Below are positions 24,542 through 33,352 of a stretch of DNA of 37,777 bases, piece by piece. The position numbers and the translations under genes are program-made. The DNA is from Nitrospira sp. (GTDB taxonomy: Bacteria; Nitrospirota; Nitrospiria; Nitrospirales; Nitrospiraceae). The first letter of the stretch is position 1; every line of letters starts with the position of its first letter. Under the pieces are notes generated by a model, which worked only from the letters and a program-made list of their open reading frames with translations, searched no databases and had not been told where the DNA came from. The stretch covers positions 1-37,777 of the forward strand of contig JAFEBL010000025.1 of the NCBI GenBank assembly GCA_018242665.1, read 5' to 3'.

Positions 24542-26383
24542 TCACGAGCTTTGCACGGTCTGTGCACGTTTCTCGTCCAATTCAGCCCAGCGAGCATAGA
24601 GCCGCTCCACTTCAGCCTGCGCTGCCACCAGGGCCTCGCTACGCGCCTGTAATTCCGCGGCATTCGACATCACCGCTGGATCGTGCATGGCGGCCTGACA
24701 GGTTGCCACATGCTCCTCGGCCTTCAGGATCGAGTCTTCAATCGTGCCCCATTCCTTCTGTTCCCGGTAGCTGAGTTTCTTGGGCTTGCGGGTAGTCGTT
24801 GTTCCTACGACTTCGCCAGTCGTGGTGCTTTCGTCGTTCCCGCCCGTTTCGGACTCGGCGGCTCGTTCCTGCGCACTTTCCCACTGGGCATAATCGGCAA
24901 ACCATTCGAGACGACCGGTGCCGTCCAGTGCCAGAAGAATGGTAGAAACTCGGTCCAGCAACCACCGATCATGCGTCACGAGCACGAGCGCGCCGGGGAA
25001 TTCGAGCAAACTGTCTTCCAGCACATCCAGCGTCGGGATATCCAAATCATTCGTCGGCTCATCGAGAATGAGCAGATCGGCCGGTTGCAACATCAGTTGG
25101 GCGATCAGCAATCGCGCCTGTTCACCACCGGACAGTCGCGAGACCGGAAGGTCGAGCTGTTCAGGGCGAAACAGAAATCGCTTCGCCCACGACGCCAGAT
25201 GGACGGAGCGGCCCTGGTAGACGATCGCATCGCCGCCTGAAGGTGCCAGTGCGCGCCGCAGCGGAGCATCTTGATCCAGTGATTCACGGTGTTGTTCGAA
25301 AGAGACGATCCGCAGCCCGTCTGCGCGCACGATCGTGCCGGAATCCGGTTCCAGTGTGCCGGCCAGCAGACGGAGGAGCGTGGTCTTACCACTGCCGTTC
25401 GGGCCAAGGAGGCCCAGGCGTTGACCCGGCCCGAGAAGCAAGTCCAGATTCGAGACGACCGGCTTGTCGTTGAATCGCTTCGTGACCTCTTTCGCGACCA
25501 GGAGTTGTTTGGATTTTCGCCCAGAAGCGGCGAAGTCGATGCCGATGGTTGATTGCGCGGCGCGGGATTCGACTTGGTCCAATTCCTCGATCAATTTGCC
25601 GGCCGACTGAATGCGGCCCTTCGCTTTGGTCGTGCGGGCTTTGGGCCCTCTGCGCAACCATTCCACTTCGCGCCGCACACGATTGGCCAGCGATGATTGA
25701 TAGTCGGCCTGCACCTGGAGTGCGGCATCGCGTTGTTCTAAAAAGTCGCTGTATCGGCCTTTGGCTTCAAAGCGCCCTTCGGGATAACAACGGTTGAGTT
25801 CCACCATGCGCGTCGCAATCGATTCTAAAAAGCGACGGTCGTGACTGATGACGAGAAAAGCCTTGGCGCGGTTCTTGAGCAGCCGTTCCAGCCAAATGAT
25901 ACCCTCGACATCCAAATGGTTGGTCGGCTCGTCCATGAGCAGCACATCCGGTTCGAGCAGCAAGGCCTGCGTGATGGCCAATCGCTTGTGCCAGCCTCCA
26001 GAAAGGGTGTCGACATGCTGCTCAGGATCGGGAAAGGTGCCGATGCTGAGGGCTCGGGCGATGAGGCCGCCTTCCTCGTGAGGATCGCGTCCCGCGTCGG
26101 TGAGGGTCTGCTGCAGAACCTGCTCAATGCTCAGGCCGGAAGGAAAGGTCGGTTCCTGCGGGACATAGCCAATACGGACATGACCACGGACAGTGCGCGT
26201 GCCGTCATCCGGCGGCTCAAGCCCGGCCAGAATTTTGAGCAGCGTGGATTTGCCGGACCCGTTTGGGCCGATCAAGCCGACATGATCACCTTCGTACAAG
26301 GCGAGCGTCAGGTTGGCAAATAGGGCTCGCACCCCATAACTCTTACTGATCGATTCGCAGCTCAATAGAATATTCGGGGCCAT
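24542..26383 (-). CDS. uup: ABC-F family ATPase, Uup-like
   Basis: A 613-residue cytoplasmic protein with two ABC ATPase domains and no membrane part, the ABC-F layout of translation factors that act in the ribosomal E site. Walker A motifs are GPNGSGKST and GPNGSGKTT; signature motifs are LSGGWHKRL and LSGGEQARL; Walker B segments LLMDEPTNHLD and LILDEPTNDLD. The linker between them is basic, and the C-terminal ~80 residues form a coiled coil (KKLSYREQKEWGTIE...) typical of Uup, which binds DNA and branched structures. The ATG at 26383 is chosen as the first residue of the ABC homology; the frame runs further upstream. EttA or another ABC-F would lack this C-terminal part. Confidence 0.9.
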   Translation of the reverse strand: MAPNILLSCESISKSYGVRALFANLTLALYEGDHVGLIGPNGSGKSTLLKILAGLEPPDDGTRTVRGHVRIGYVPQEPTFPSGLSIEQVLQQTLTDAGRDPHEEGGLIARALSIGTFPDPEQHVDTLSGGWHKRLAITQALLLEPDVLLMDEPTNHLDVEGIIWLERLLKNRAKAFLVISHDRRFLESIATRMVELNRCYPEGRFEAKGRYSDFLEQRDAALQVQADYQSSLANRVRREVEWLRRGPKARTTKAKGRIQSAGKLIEELDQVESRAAQSTIGIDFAASGRKSKQLLVAKEVTKRFNDKPVVSNLDLLLGPGQRLGLLGPNGSGKTTLLRLLAGTLEPDSGTIVRADGLRIVSFEQHRESLDQDAPLRRALAPSGGDAIVYQGRSVHLASWAKRFLFRPEQLDLPVSRLSGGEQARLLIAQLMLQPADLLILDEPTNDLDIPTLDVLEDSLLEFPGALVLVTHDRWLLDRVSTILLALDGTGRLEWFADYAQWESAQERAAESETGGNDESTTTGEVVGTTTTRKPKKLSYREQKEWGTIEDSILKAEEHVATCQAAMHDPAVMSNAAELQARSEALVAAQAEVERLYARWAELDEKRAQTVQSS

Positions 26384-26524
26384 ACCAGGGGATCCCTCTC
26401 TCGCGACAATGAAAGCGTGCAGTATACGGTGCAGGAGCGGCTCGGGGCTAGCGGCAGGGCGAACAGCGGGCCGCCCTGCCGTCATGAGGGGGGATCGGTG
26501 ACGCCCAGGGAGGCGAGGGTGATG

Positions 26525-26869
26525 TTAATGAGCCGTTTTGGCGCGACCCGTGCGGAGCCGATGTTGAAAGCAGGTGGGGCACAGATGGTAACCGCCCTGT
26601 GTGGAGGTATGAAACGATTCCATCTTGGTGGTGCCGCAATCGAAGCAGCGAATGTGGCTGACGAGGGTGCGAGGCAGAAGAGGAGACACGTCGATGCGCT
26701 GAAGTTGATCGTGGAGCCGACGGACGGAGCGATGAATGTTCAGCAGGAGTGGTTGCACGGTGGTCGCGGCGCCGGGTATCACGGTTTCCAACCGTAGGAG
26801 TTGCTCTCGGAATGAACCGCGTTCTTCTTGCTGCTTGTCGCTGCCGGATCCTGTCACCATCATTGGCAC
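26525..26869 (-). CDS. Small zinc-ribbon protein, unknown function
   Basis: A 114-residue protein with a polar, helical N-terminal two-thirds (REQLLRLETVIPGAATTVQPLL...) and a C-terminal zinc ribbon: Cys75 and Cys78 in RCFDCGTT and Cys97 and Cys100 in HLCPTC, a CxxC-x18-CxxC motif. Ribbons of this type bind nucleic acid or protein. An alternative frame overlaps it on the same strand, but the paired cysteines support this one. The ATG at 26860 is also possible. It is followed on the same strand by the Uup-like gene, 142 bases on. Confidence 0.55.
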   Translation of the reverse strand: MPMMVTGSGSDKQQEERGSFREQLLRLETVIPGAATTVQPLLLNIHRSVRRLHDQLQRIDVSPLLPRTLVSHIRCFDCGTTKMESFHTSTQGGYHLCPTCFQHRLRTGRAKTAH

Positions 26870-27007
26870 TCCGTTGTTGAGAATGAATGCACGACCTGCG
26901 TGAGGCGTGATTCTCGTTCATCGACCGGTGAGGGTTCAAGGCGGCAGAAGGCTGGCGCGCCAGTACTTTGCGGGGGAATCAAGCTGAGTGAAGGCGGAGT
27001 GAACTGA

Positions 27008-28711
27008 TCAACGCGGGGTGTGGGATTTCTCTATCTTGGCCCAGGCGTCCTTGAGCGTGACGGTTCGGTTGAACACCAGCTTGTTCGGGGCAGAATCGGG
27101 GTCGGCACAAAAATAGCCGACGCGCTCAAACTGGACACTGGTGCCCGGAGCGACCGAGGCCAGGCTGGGTTCCACTTTGCACGACGGCAGCCGTTCCAGC
27201 GATCGGGGATTCAGGTGTTGCGTCCAATCCTGATCGGCAGGAATCTTGGCCGGATCCGTGAGCATGAGACTTTCATAGAGCCGTATTTCCGCGTCGACGG
27301 CATGGCTGGCCGACACCCAGTGGATCGTTGCCTTCACCTTCCGTTGCGCCTGCGCACCGCCGCTCTTGGTTTCGGGATCGTAGGTGCAGCGGAGTTCCGT
27401 GATCTCGCCGGTGGCCGGGTCCTTCACGACGCCGACACAGGTGATGATGTAGGCGTACCGCAACCGGACTTCGCGCCCAGGTGAGAGTCGGAAGAATTGC
27501 TTGGGCGGATCTTCTTTAAAATCGTCCTGGTCGATATAGAGCACGCGGGAGAAAGGCAACTGCCGCGTGCCTGCGGACGCATCTTCCGGATTGTTGACGG
27601 CGTCGAGTTGCTCGACCTGGCCTTCGGGATAATTCTCGATCACGAGTCGCAGAGGGCGAAGCACGGCCATCACCCGTGGAGCGCGTTTGTTCAGGTCTTC
27701 GCGGACAAAGTGTTCAAGTAGCTGCATTTCGACGATGGCATCCCGTTTCGCCACGCCGATGGCTTCGCAAAACGCACGTAGCGCTTCAGGGGTAAAGCCG
27801 CGGCGGCGGAGTCCCTTGAGCGTAGGCAGGCGCGGATCGTCCCAGCCGTTGACCAACTTGCGTTCGACGAGGTCGAGTAATTTGCGTTTGCTCATGACTG
27901 TGAAGGTCACATTCAGCCGGGCAAACTCGATTTGCTGCGGGTGCCGAGGAGTTTCGCTTTGCGCCACGACCCAGTCGTACAGCGGGCGATGGTCTTCAAA
28001 CTCCAGGGTACAGATCGAGTGGGTGATGCCTTCAATCGCGTCGGACAGCGGATGGGCAAAGTCGTACGCAGGGTAAATGCACCACTTTGTACCGGTGCGG
28101 TAGTGGGCCACATGCCGGATGCGGTACAGCACCGGGTCGCGAAGATTGATGTTCGGCGAAGCCATGTCGATCTTGGCGCGGAGCACATGGGCGCCGTCGG
28201 GAAATTCCCCCGCTCGCATGCGGCGGAACAGGTCCAAGTTTTCGTCGATGCTGCGGGTGCGATGGGGGCTGGGCTGCCCCGGCTCCGTCAGCGTTCCGCG
28301 ATACCGGCGCATCTCGTCGGCCGTCAGGCTGTCGACATAGGCGAGGCCTTTCTTGATCAGGACGACGGCATAGTCATAGAGCCGCTCGAAATAGTCGGAG
28401 GCGAAAAACATGTTGTCGCGCCAGTCGAATCCCAGCCAGCGGACATCGTCCTGAATGGCCTGCACGTATTCAGGGTCTTCCGTCGTCGGGTTGGTATCGT
28501 CCATGCGCAGATGGCAAATTCCGCCAGGCTGCTCATTCGCAATGCCGAAGTTGAGACAAATCGACTTGGCGTGGCCGATATGGAGGTAGCCGTTCGGTTC
28601 CGGTGGAAAGCGGGTGACGACGTGGCCGCCATGTTTGCCGGCGGCACGATCGGCTGCAACAATTTCGCGAATAAAATCTGTGCGTATCGGAGGTTCTGGC
28701 GTGGTGGACAT
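27008..28711 (-). CDS. glnS: Glutaminyl-tRNA synthetase
   Basis: Class I synthetase for glutamine, 567 residues. The HIGH motif is intact in [20 protein letters not shown], the KMSKS loop is [12 protein letters not shown], and the anticodon-binding beta-barrels follow ([15 protein letters not shown]...). The ATG at 28711 is chosen because the GlnRS homology starts a few residues later; the frame continues upstream to 28858 in an unlike sequence. With two tRNA-Gln genes nearby it shows direct charging rather than the GatCAB route. GlnRS is patchily distributed in bacteria and generally came by transfer from eukaryotes; that is family knowledge. Confidence 0.96.
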   Translation of the reverse strand: MSTTPEPPIRTDFIREIVAADRAAGKHGGHVVTRFPPEPNGYLHIGHAKSICLNFGIANEQPGGICHLRMDDTNPTTEDPEYVQAIQDDVRWLGFDWRDNMFFASDYFERLYDYAVVLIKKGLAYVDSLTADEMRRYRGTLTEPGQPSPHRTRSIDENLDLFRRMRAGEFPDGAHVLRAKIDMASPNINLRDPVLYRIRHVAHYRTGTKWCIYPAYDFAHPLSDAIEGITHSICTLEFEDHRPLYDWVVAQSETPRHPQQIEFARLNVTFTVMSKRKLLDLVERKLVNGWDDPRLPTLKGLRRRGFTPEALRAFCEAIGVAKRDAIVEMQLLEHFVREDLNKRAPRVMAVLRPLRLVIENYPEGQVEQLDAVNNPEDASAGTRQLPFSRVLYIDQDDFKEDPPKQFFRLSPGREVRLRYAYIITCVGVVKDPATGEITELRCTYDPETKSGGAQAQRKVKATIHWVSASHAVDAEIRLYESLMLTDPAKIPADQDWTQHLNPRSLERLPSCKVEPSLASVAPGTSVQFERVGYFCADPDSAPNKLVFNRTVTLKDAWAKIEKSHTPR

Positions 28712-28901
28712 GCTGGATGCGATTCCGTCTAATGACCGATAGTCAAACGCGCTTGGTTCTACCACAGAACGGCGGGTGGGAGAAGGGGGATTGATGAGTA
28801 GCCTGTGCCGTGTCGATTTTCTCTGGATCGATCGCATCCTGTCATTTAGAATCGCCATACCATCACAGAATAGTCGTGATCGAACTCAGGGAGAAGGAAT
28901 C

Positions 28902-30047
28902 ATGCGTGGTTATTGGAGCGCAGGTGTCCTGCTGGTTGTGCTTGGCATGGTATGGGCTGGAGTGTTGCAGGCGGAAGAGCCGGCGCCGCCGGAGAGCTGC
29001 CGCACCCAGGCGTTCGATGCCAAGATGGAGTGCTATCAAGGACACCTAGAGCGAGTCCTGCAGTCTGAGGGGACCGAGGCGGCGTTGACCGTGCTCGAGC
29101 AGATCACCGTGCAAGATCCTGAGGCCCTGCGGGAGGCGCATCCGCTAGTGCATCATGTCGGCCAGCAGTCGTTTACACGGTACGGCACGGCGCCGCTTGC
29201 CATGTCGCATTGCCGCGACGTGTTTTGGTCCGGTTGTTACCACGGTGTGCTGCAGGCGTTCCTCAGCAGTTTGCCGGCCGTGCAGCCGGAACATATTCTG
29301 TCGCTCTGCCCCATCAGCGAGACCGTCTCGGCCTATTCGTTTCAGCGATACAATTGTCTGCATGGCCTTGGTCATGGGTTGACCATTCAATTTCGCTATG
29401 ACGTGCTCAAGAGTTTGGCCTTCTGCGATGCCTTGCCGGGAAGCTGGGATCGGGAGTCGTGCTATGGCGGGGTGTTCATGGAGAACATTGTCACCTTCCA
29501 GCAAGCGCAGCGGCCGCAACCCGCAGGCGGACATCATCACCACGAGGCGACCAGTTTTCTGAATCCCCAGGACTTGCTGTACCCCTGCTCGGTCCTGACG
29601 GAAAAATATCTGCGGGCCTGCTACTTGATGCAAACATCCGCGGTGTTGACGTTTTTGAATTACGATTTCGCCCAGGCCTTTACGCAATGTGCCCGGGTAG
29701 AAGGGGAGCACCAGACGACCTGTTATCGAAGTCTCGGACGCGATATCAGCGGCTTTACGTTACGTGATGCAACACGGGTGAACGAACTCTGCCGACTGGG
29801 GCAGGGCGACCAGATTCAGCAATGTTTCATCGGGGCCGTGAAGGACTTTATCCTGACCGATGCGAATCCCGATCCCGGCTTGGCCCTGTGCCGGAGCCTG
29901 GATGGGCCGTTCAAAAAGGACTGCTACGCGACTGTCGGCGAAATGGTCGTGCCCCTGTATGACGACAAGAACAAGCGGGCGCAGGCCTGTCGCAAGGGCG
30001 AGGACGACTATGTCGAGGCTTGCCTGGCCAATGCCACGGCGTTTTAG
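28902..30047 (+). CDS. Exported protein with nine cysteine-pair repeats
   Basis: A 381-residue protein I cannot assign. A signal peptide (MRGYWSAGVLLVVLGMVWAGVLQA) is followed by a mature part with exactly 18 cysteines, all in nine C-x(7-15)-C units, the second Cys followed by an aromatic or Leu (CYQG, CYHG, CLHG, CYGG, CYLM, CYRS, CFIG, CYAT, CLAN). Pairs are 33/44, 104/112, 136/152, 175/187, 229/240, 263/274, 297/308, 330/341 and 363/374; six have ten residues between. From residue 240 the repeat length is 33-34, which suggests a TPR- or Sel1-like chain of helix hairpins locked by disulfides. His clusters (VHHVG, CLHGLGHG, GGHHHH) are concentrated in the first half and could bind metal. AAGGA lies before the ATG. 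It stands alone between glnS and a convergent small gene. Confidence 0.75.
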   Translation: MRGYWSAGVLLVVLGMVWAGVLQAEEPAPPESCRTQAFDAKMECYQGHLERVLQSEGTEAALTVLEQITVQDPEALREAHPLVHHVGQQSFTRYGTAPLAMSHCRDVFWSGCYHGVLQAFLSSLPAVQPEHILSLCPISETVSAYSFQRYNCLHGLGHGLTIQFRYDVLKSLAFCDALPGSWDRESCYGGVFMENIVTFQQAQRPQPAGGHHHHEATSFLNPQDLLYPCSVLTEKYLRACYLMQTSAVLTFLNYDFAQAFTQCARVEGEHQTTCYRSLGRDISGFTLRDATRVNELCRLGQGDQIQQCFIGAVKDFILTDANPDPGLALCRSLDGPFKKDCYATVGEMVVPLYDDKNKRAQACRKGEDDYVEACLANATAF

Positions 30048-30142
30048 CCACCTCCTCCATCCTCTTTCTTTCGGAACACTCCTAGGCCTGTAGCCTGTGG
30101 CGATATTTGACAGCGGACGGACTGCCCCGCGTCATCAGTCTG

Positions 30143-30163
30143 GGCGAAGGCTCGGACTTCGCC
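30143..30163. terminator. Hairpin between convergent genes
   Basis: GGCGAAG (30143-30149) and CTTCGCC (30157-30163) form a perfect 7-bp stem with a 7-base loop, just inside the gap between the cysteine-repeat gene and the convergent gene at 30168. No T-run follows on either strand; bidirectional terminator is the likeliest reading. Confidence 0.4.
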
Positions 30164-30167
30164 GACG

Positions 30168-30581
30168 TTACTTGTCGGCCGGAGGCGAAACCTGGATCAC
30201 GCTGAAGTCTTTTTGCGCGATCACGCGGCCGTTCATGCGCAGGCGAAACTCGTAACGCCCGGGGGAAGGGAAGAGCAGGGCGGGAACATTGATGCCGAAA
30301 TCAGCAATCTGCAATCGATCGCCGATCACGATGTCCGGAAGCGAGGCGCGGCAGACCAGTTGGTCGGAATTGACGTGCATCAGGTCGATGTCGAAGTGGT
30401 AGGTGCCTTCGGCGTCGGTCATGCAGAAGTACAGCCCGAGTTGATGGTGTTGAAAGGGGAACGCCATCGCCTGCAGGTGCGTGAAGAGGCCGATCAGGGA
30501 TTTTTTCTTGGTGAGGCTGTCTTCAATGACGGAGTCGCACACCAGAAACGCTTGGATGCTGGGGGTTGGACTGTCAGTCAT
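30168..30581 (-). CDS. Small conserved protein, possibly DUF6941
   Basis: A 137-residue beta-rich cytoplasmic protein with no signal peptide. The opening SIQAFLVCDSVIEDSLTKKKSLIGLFTHL and the ending GRYEFRLRMNGRVIAQKDFSVIQV (positions ~107-131) look like an immunoglobulin-like or C2-type sandwich; I believe this is the family called DUF6941, but I cannot confirm the name. The PSPGRYEFRL segment is a common way to close such a sandwich. It lies 13 bases after the gene at 30595-31119, so the two are probably one operon. Confidence 0.55.
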   Translation of the reverse strand: MTDSPTPSIQAFLVCDSVIEDSLTKKKSLIGLFTHLQAMAFPFQHHQLGLYFCMTDAEGTYHFDIDLMHVNSDQLVCRASLPDIVIGDRLQIADFGINVPALLFPSPGRYEFRLRMNGRVIAQKDFSVIQVSPPADK

Positions 30582-30594
30582 GGGCGTGGAGTGT

Positions 30595-31119
30595 TTAGCC
30601 CAATACCGCGGTGCCGCCGCGTGCCTCGAATACGTCGCCGAACAGGGTGTGGGTGGACCCGATTCGGCAAAAGTGCGAGGTGATTTCGATCAGTTGGCCG
30701 CGATGTGAGTAGAACTTTCCTGTTGCCACGTGGATTTTTTCGCCCGGTGTCACCGCTGCTTCTAAGACCGTCTCACCGGTTTCCTGATCCGTCAGTTTCA
30801 GCCAGGGCAGGTTAGGGAAGAGGGTGGGGGGAGAATCGCTCGTATTGAGTGAAAAGCGGTTGCCGTCGTTGAACGCCCAACGATTGCGACGAAGATGGGC
30901 GACATGGTTGCCGCTGCCGTCGTATAGGTCGATGGTGAGCAGAATACGCTCCTGTTCCGGCGCCAGTTCCAGTACCAATTGCTCCTTGCCCTGCACGCGG
31001 ATGACGCCGTTGGTGTTGCGGAAAATATTGGAGCCAAGTCGGATTTCCAGGTGCGGTTTGTGGCGGTCCGATTCGGCCTGGTGAGATGCGTGGGGTGCGT
31101 CAGGATTGCGTAGGTCCAT
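30595..31119 (-). CDS. Hypothetical protein, 174 aa
   Basis: I do not recognise this protein. After a polar N-terminus (PDAPHASHQAESDRHKP) it is mostly predicted beta strand, for example HLEIRLGSNIFRNTNGVIRV, LTIDLYDGSGNHVAHLRRNRW and HVATGKFYSHRGQLIEI. No signal peptide or metal motif is seen. The ATG at 31119 was chosen because the upstream part of the frame is low in folded character and Arg/Ser-rich. It precedes the gene at 30168-30581 by 13 bases on the same strand. Confidence 0.5.
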   Translation of the reverse strand: MDLRNPDAPHASHQAESDRHKPHLEIRLGSNIFRNTNGVIRVQGKEQLVLELAPEQERILLTIDLYDGSGNHVAHLRRNRWAFNDGNRFSLNTSDSPPTLFPNLPWLKLTDQETGETVLEAAVTPGEKIHVATGKFYSHRGQLIEITSHFCRIGSTHTLFGDVFEARGGTAVLG

Positions 31120-31241
31120 GCGTCGAGATCTGGAGCGATCAGAAGACCGGTTGAGCAACGCATCCGGGCATTGCGTCCCTGAGCAAGTGGGAAGCAAGGT
31201 AGGCCGATATTCCGGCGCTGTCAAGTCTGTTCTAGCGGTGA

Positions 31242-31676
31242 CTAGGGGGTTGCGGGGCCTTCACGGTCGTCGGAATCGGTGGCCGTCACGCACACGGTCA
31301 CGTCCTGTTCCGCCTGGCTCGGCGTGGGTATCATGATCACTTGAGACACAGGTGCCCCGCCGGTCTTTTGCGATGCCGGCACCACCTTGGCGATCACGGG
31401 CCCATCCCCGGCATTGTAGTAAATGGTGGTATAGGCCAGATTGGTCAGCGGTTTGCCGTCCGTCCCGGTCGTGGGTTCCGTATACGCCACCGTGATGGTG
31501 GACTTCGGCGGCTTGACGTGCACCTTTGTGGTCGTGCCGCACTTCGTCCAGGCGCTCGAATAGGGAGGCGCGATCATCCCTTCCATGAAGCTGGCGCCGC
31601 AGCCGGTCAAGGCCATGAAGGCGGGAACAAGGCCGGCAACGATGAGCCCTTTTGACCCAAGAGCGAGAGAATGCAT
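31242..31676 (-). CDS. Lipoprotein, fibronectin-like
   Basis: A 144-residue exported lipoprotein. The signal peptide ends in the lipobox FMALTGC, making Cys26 the lipidated residue. The mature protein has a beta-sandwich look (STITVAYTEPTTGTDGKPL, NLAYTTIYYNAGDG, DVTVCVTATDSDDREGP), similar to fibronectin type III domains, with a cysteine at KCGTTTK and another in VCVTA that may pair. The ATG at 31676 was used because the longer frame would run into the tRNA-Glu promoter region and lacks a signal. Function unknown. Confidence 0.65.
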   Translation of the reverse strand: MHSLALGSKGLIVAGLVPAFMALTGCGASFMEGMIAPPYSSAWTKCGTTTKVHVKPPKSTITVAYTEPTTGTDGKPLTNLAYTTIYYNAGDGPVIAKVVPASQKTGGAPVSQVIMIPTPSQAEQDVTVCVTATDSDDREGPATP

Positions 31677-31848
31677 AGCGATACTGTAGGCCAATTCGTC
31701 AGACGCTTGCAAGCCAGGATTGGTCAGACCGGCGGTGTGTATTGTGCGCACCGCTTGGATACCGTGCCCCAGTGACTTGCTGTTTGAAAAGGCAAAACTC
31801 GCTATGGTACAGTCCTGCTCTTTGTACTTCCGCATGGGTCGCCTCTCC

Positions 31849-31926
31849 GGTCCCATCGTCTAGCTTGGCCTAGGACGGAGCCCTCTCAAGGCTCAGACAC
31901 GGGTTCAAATCCCGTTGGGACCACCA
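31849..31926 (+). tRNA. tRNA-Glu (anticodon CTC), integration site
   Basis: A 78-base cloverleaf with encoded CCA: acceptor GGTCCCA/TGGGACC, discriminator A, anticodon loop CTCTCAA (CTC, reads GAG) on GAGCC/GGCTC, and T-arm ACGGGTTCAAATCCCGT. Its sequence from the first base of the anticodon loop is repeated at the end of the window, so its 3' half is probably supplied by the integrated element. The integrase gene ends seven bases after the CCA. Confidence 0.95.
31883..31906 (+). repeat. Attachment core, left copy (attL)
   Basis: These 24 bases, from the first base of the anticodon loop (CTCTCAA) to the T-arm (CGGGTTC), recur exactly and in the same direction at 37754-37777, 5.85 kb away. 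The preceding base differs. Insertion at an anticodon loop is a known habit of tyrosine integrases. The repeat may be longer, as the right copy is cut by the window edge. Confidence 0.9.
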
Positions 31927-31932
31927 ACCTTT

Positions 31933-33009
31933 TCAGGCAGTTAGCACGAGCCTGGTCGGACCCACCCCCGGCATTGTGCTAAATTTGTGATAGTCGTCCT
32001 TAAACACCTGCACCGCTTCCCGCAAATTCTCCGGCGCCAGATGCGCATAGCGTTGAGTCATCCGTCCGTCGCGATGGCCCAGTAAACGCTGTACGCGATA
32101 CAGATCCACGCCCTTCTGCACCAGCGCCGAGGCAAAGGTATGCCGCAGGTCGTGAAAGCGAAAGTTCGTCACGCCCACAGACTTGCAAGCTCGCCGAAAG
32201 GCCGTCGTGACCATATCCGGTGTCACTGGTTCCCTGTCCTCGGTGTGTTGAAGGAAGACCGGGCCGCTTGCCAGCGGTCGAGCTGGTCGCACGGCTTCCA
32301 AGGTCTTCATCGCAGGATCGCAGAGAGGAATGCCTAAGCGATCCCCGTTCTTGGTGTGATCCAGAATGATGAGCCCCCGAGTCAGATCGACTTGCTCCCA
32401 TTGCAGGCACACCACGTTTTCCCGGCGCAGGCCGGTGTAGCGTGCCAGCATCACAATCGGTTGCAGCCATGTCGGACAGGCTTGGTAGATCCTCGCCAAC
32501 GTCTCGTCATCGCAGTACCGGACGCGGGCATTGTTCACCTTGCCCATCGACACCCGGCACACCGGATTGTCGCGGCACCATTCCCATTCTCGAATGGCGA
32601 TATTAAAAGCGGTCTTCATCAAGGCCAATTCTTTCACGATGGTCGCCGGTGCAGCTCCTGCTTGTTGCCGTTTCCACTTGTACGCGGCAATCTCTTTCGG
32701 TGTGACCTGAACCAAGGTCTTTTTGCCAAACACCGGTAGAAGGTGAGCCAGGACGCCGCGTGCCCGTCGTTCACCGTGGCGACTAGCTCCCACGACTCGC
32801 TCAGCCACGTAACGCTCGACCATCTCGGCAAAGGTCCGCTCTTGTTCTTCGAGCCGGTCGAAATAGCGACCTTCGACCAGCTTGACCTTGATCTTGCCGA
32901 GCACCGCTTCTGCGAGTCGGCGGTCCGTACATTCGGTACTCCGACGGATTTGTCGCCCCTGATAGACAAACGTCATCCACCACACTTTGTTGCGCTTAAA
33001 CAGCCCCAT
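31933..33009 (-). CDS. int: Site-specific tyrosine integrase
   Basis: A 358-residue phage-type integrase. The N-terminal arm-binding domain (WWMTFVYQGRQIRRSTECTD) and SAM-like core-binding domain (about 60-150) precede the catalytic domain with Arg195 (ARYTGLRREN), Lys220 (DHTKNGD), His286-x-x-Arg289 (FHDLRHTF), His312 (LLGHRDG) and Tyr321 (TQRYAHL). All six catalytic residues are present, so it should be active. The start is the ATG at 33009, preceded by AAGGAGG at six bases; a longer frame to 33093 has no such site. It overlaps the HTH gene by 14 bases, so the two are co-translated. Its 3' end, next to the tRNA, overlaps a candidate arm-type site. Confidence 0.93.
   Translation of the reverse strand: MGLFKRNKVWWMTFVYQGRQIRRSTECTDRRLAEAVLGKIKVKLVEGRYFDRLEEQERTFAEMVERYVAERVVGASRHGERRARGVLAHLLPVFGKKTLVQVTPKEIAAYKWKRQQAGAAPATIVKELALMKTAFNIAIREWEWCRDNPVCRVSMGKVNNARVRYCDDETLARIYQACPTWLQPIVMLARYTGLRRENVVCLQWEQVDLTRGLIILDHTKNGDRLGIPLCDPAMKTLEAVRPARPLASGPVFLQHTEDREPVTPDMVTTAFRRACKSVGVTNFRFHDLRHTFASALVQKGVDLYRVQRLLGHRDGRMTQRYAHLAPENLREAVQVFKDDYHKFSTMPGVGPTRLVLTA
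31975..31989 (+). repeat. 15-base repeat, left end of element (candidate arm site)
   Basis: TGTGCTAAATTTGTG lies 69 bases inside the left attachment core, within the last codons of int, and is repeated exactly and in the same direction at 37605-37619 near the right end. An inverted GTGCTAA (31941-31947) also lies next to it. Placement at both ends fits integrase arm-binding sites. Confidence 0.6.
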
Positions 33010-33322
33010 CTGCATCCTCCTTCTGGATGAGGCCTGATTTCGGTCTAGTTTCCCCGTGACGGGGAGTATAGACCTCGCATTTCGCCGCTTCAATGAGATG
33101 GTCTAGGTCGCGGGTATCGTCGCGTCTCAGGGCGGGTAAGCGGCTTGCTGTGGCCGATTCAAAAGCATCGAGCCACTTCCGAATGTCTTCTGGTTCAAAT
33201 CTGACGAGGCCGTGAATACGGCGGCAAGGAATCTTGTTCTTGGAAGCCCAGAGATAGAGTGTGGATTCTTTGATGTTGAGCCAAGCTGAGAGTTCTTTGA
33301 CGGTAAGCATATGCAGATGCAC
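32996..33322 (-). CDS. Helix-turn-helix protein (AlpA/excisionase type)
   Basis: A 108-residue protein with a MerR/AlpA-like helix-turn-helix at its N-terminus: LTVKELSAWLNIKESTLYLW, then the wing KIPCRRIHGLVRFEPEDIRKWL. The rest is polar with a basic tail. Such proteins bind and bend DNA at attachment sites as excisionases or regulate int. It lies between rep and int, overlapping int by 14 bases, which suggests it controls the direction of recombination. The start is ambiguous: GTG/ATG codons at 33322 and 33310 are both possible and no clear Shine-Dalgarno decides. Confidence 0.8.
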   Translation of the reverse strand: MHLHMLTVKELSAWLNIKESTLYLWASKNKIPCRRIHGLVRFEPEDIRKWLDAFESATASRLPALRRDDTRDLDHLIEAAKCEVYTPRHGETRPKSGLIQKEDADGAV

Positions 33323-33352
33323 CGGGGGAGTCTCTCGACACCCCCAGTCCCC

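Noticed and set aside
26448..26939. An alternative 163-residue minus-strand frame over the zinc-ribbon gene
   Set aside because: Very rich in Arg, Ser, His and Pro, typical of a shifted frame; the other frame has a proper CxxC-CxxC ribbon.
28712..28858. Upstream extension of glnS
   Set aside because: GlnRS homology starts just after the ATG at 28711 and the extra part is Arg-rich and unlike the family.
31677..31856. Upstream extension of the lipoprotein gene into the tRNA-Glu
   Set aside because: Would overlap the tRNA and place 60 polar residues before a clear signal peptide and lipobox.
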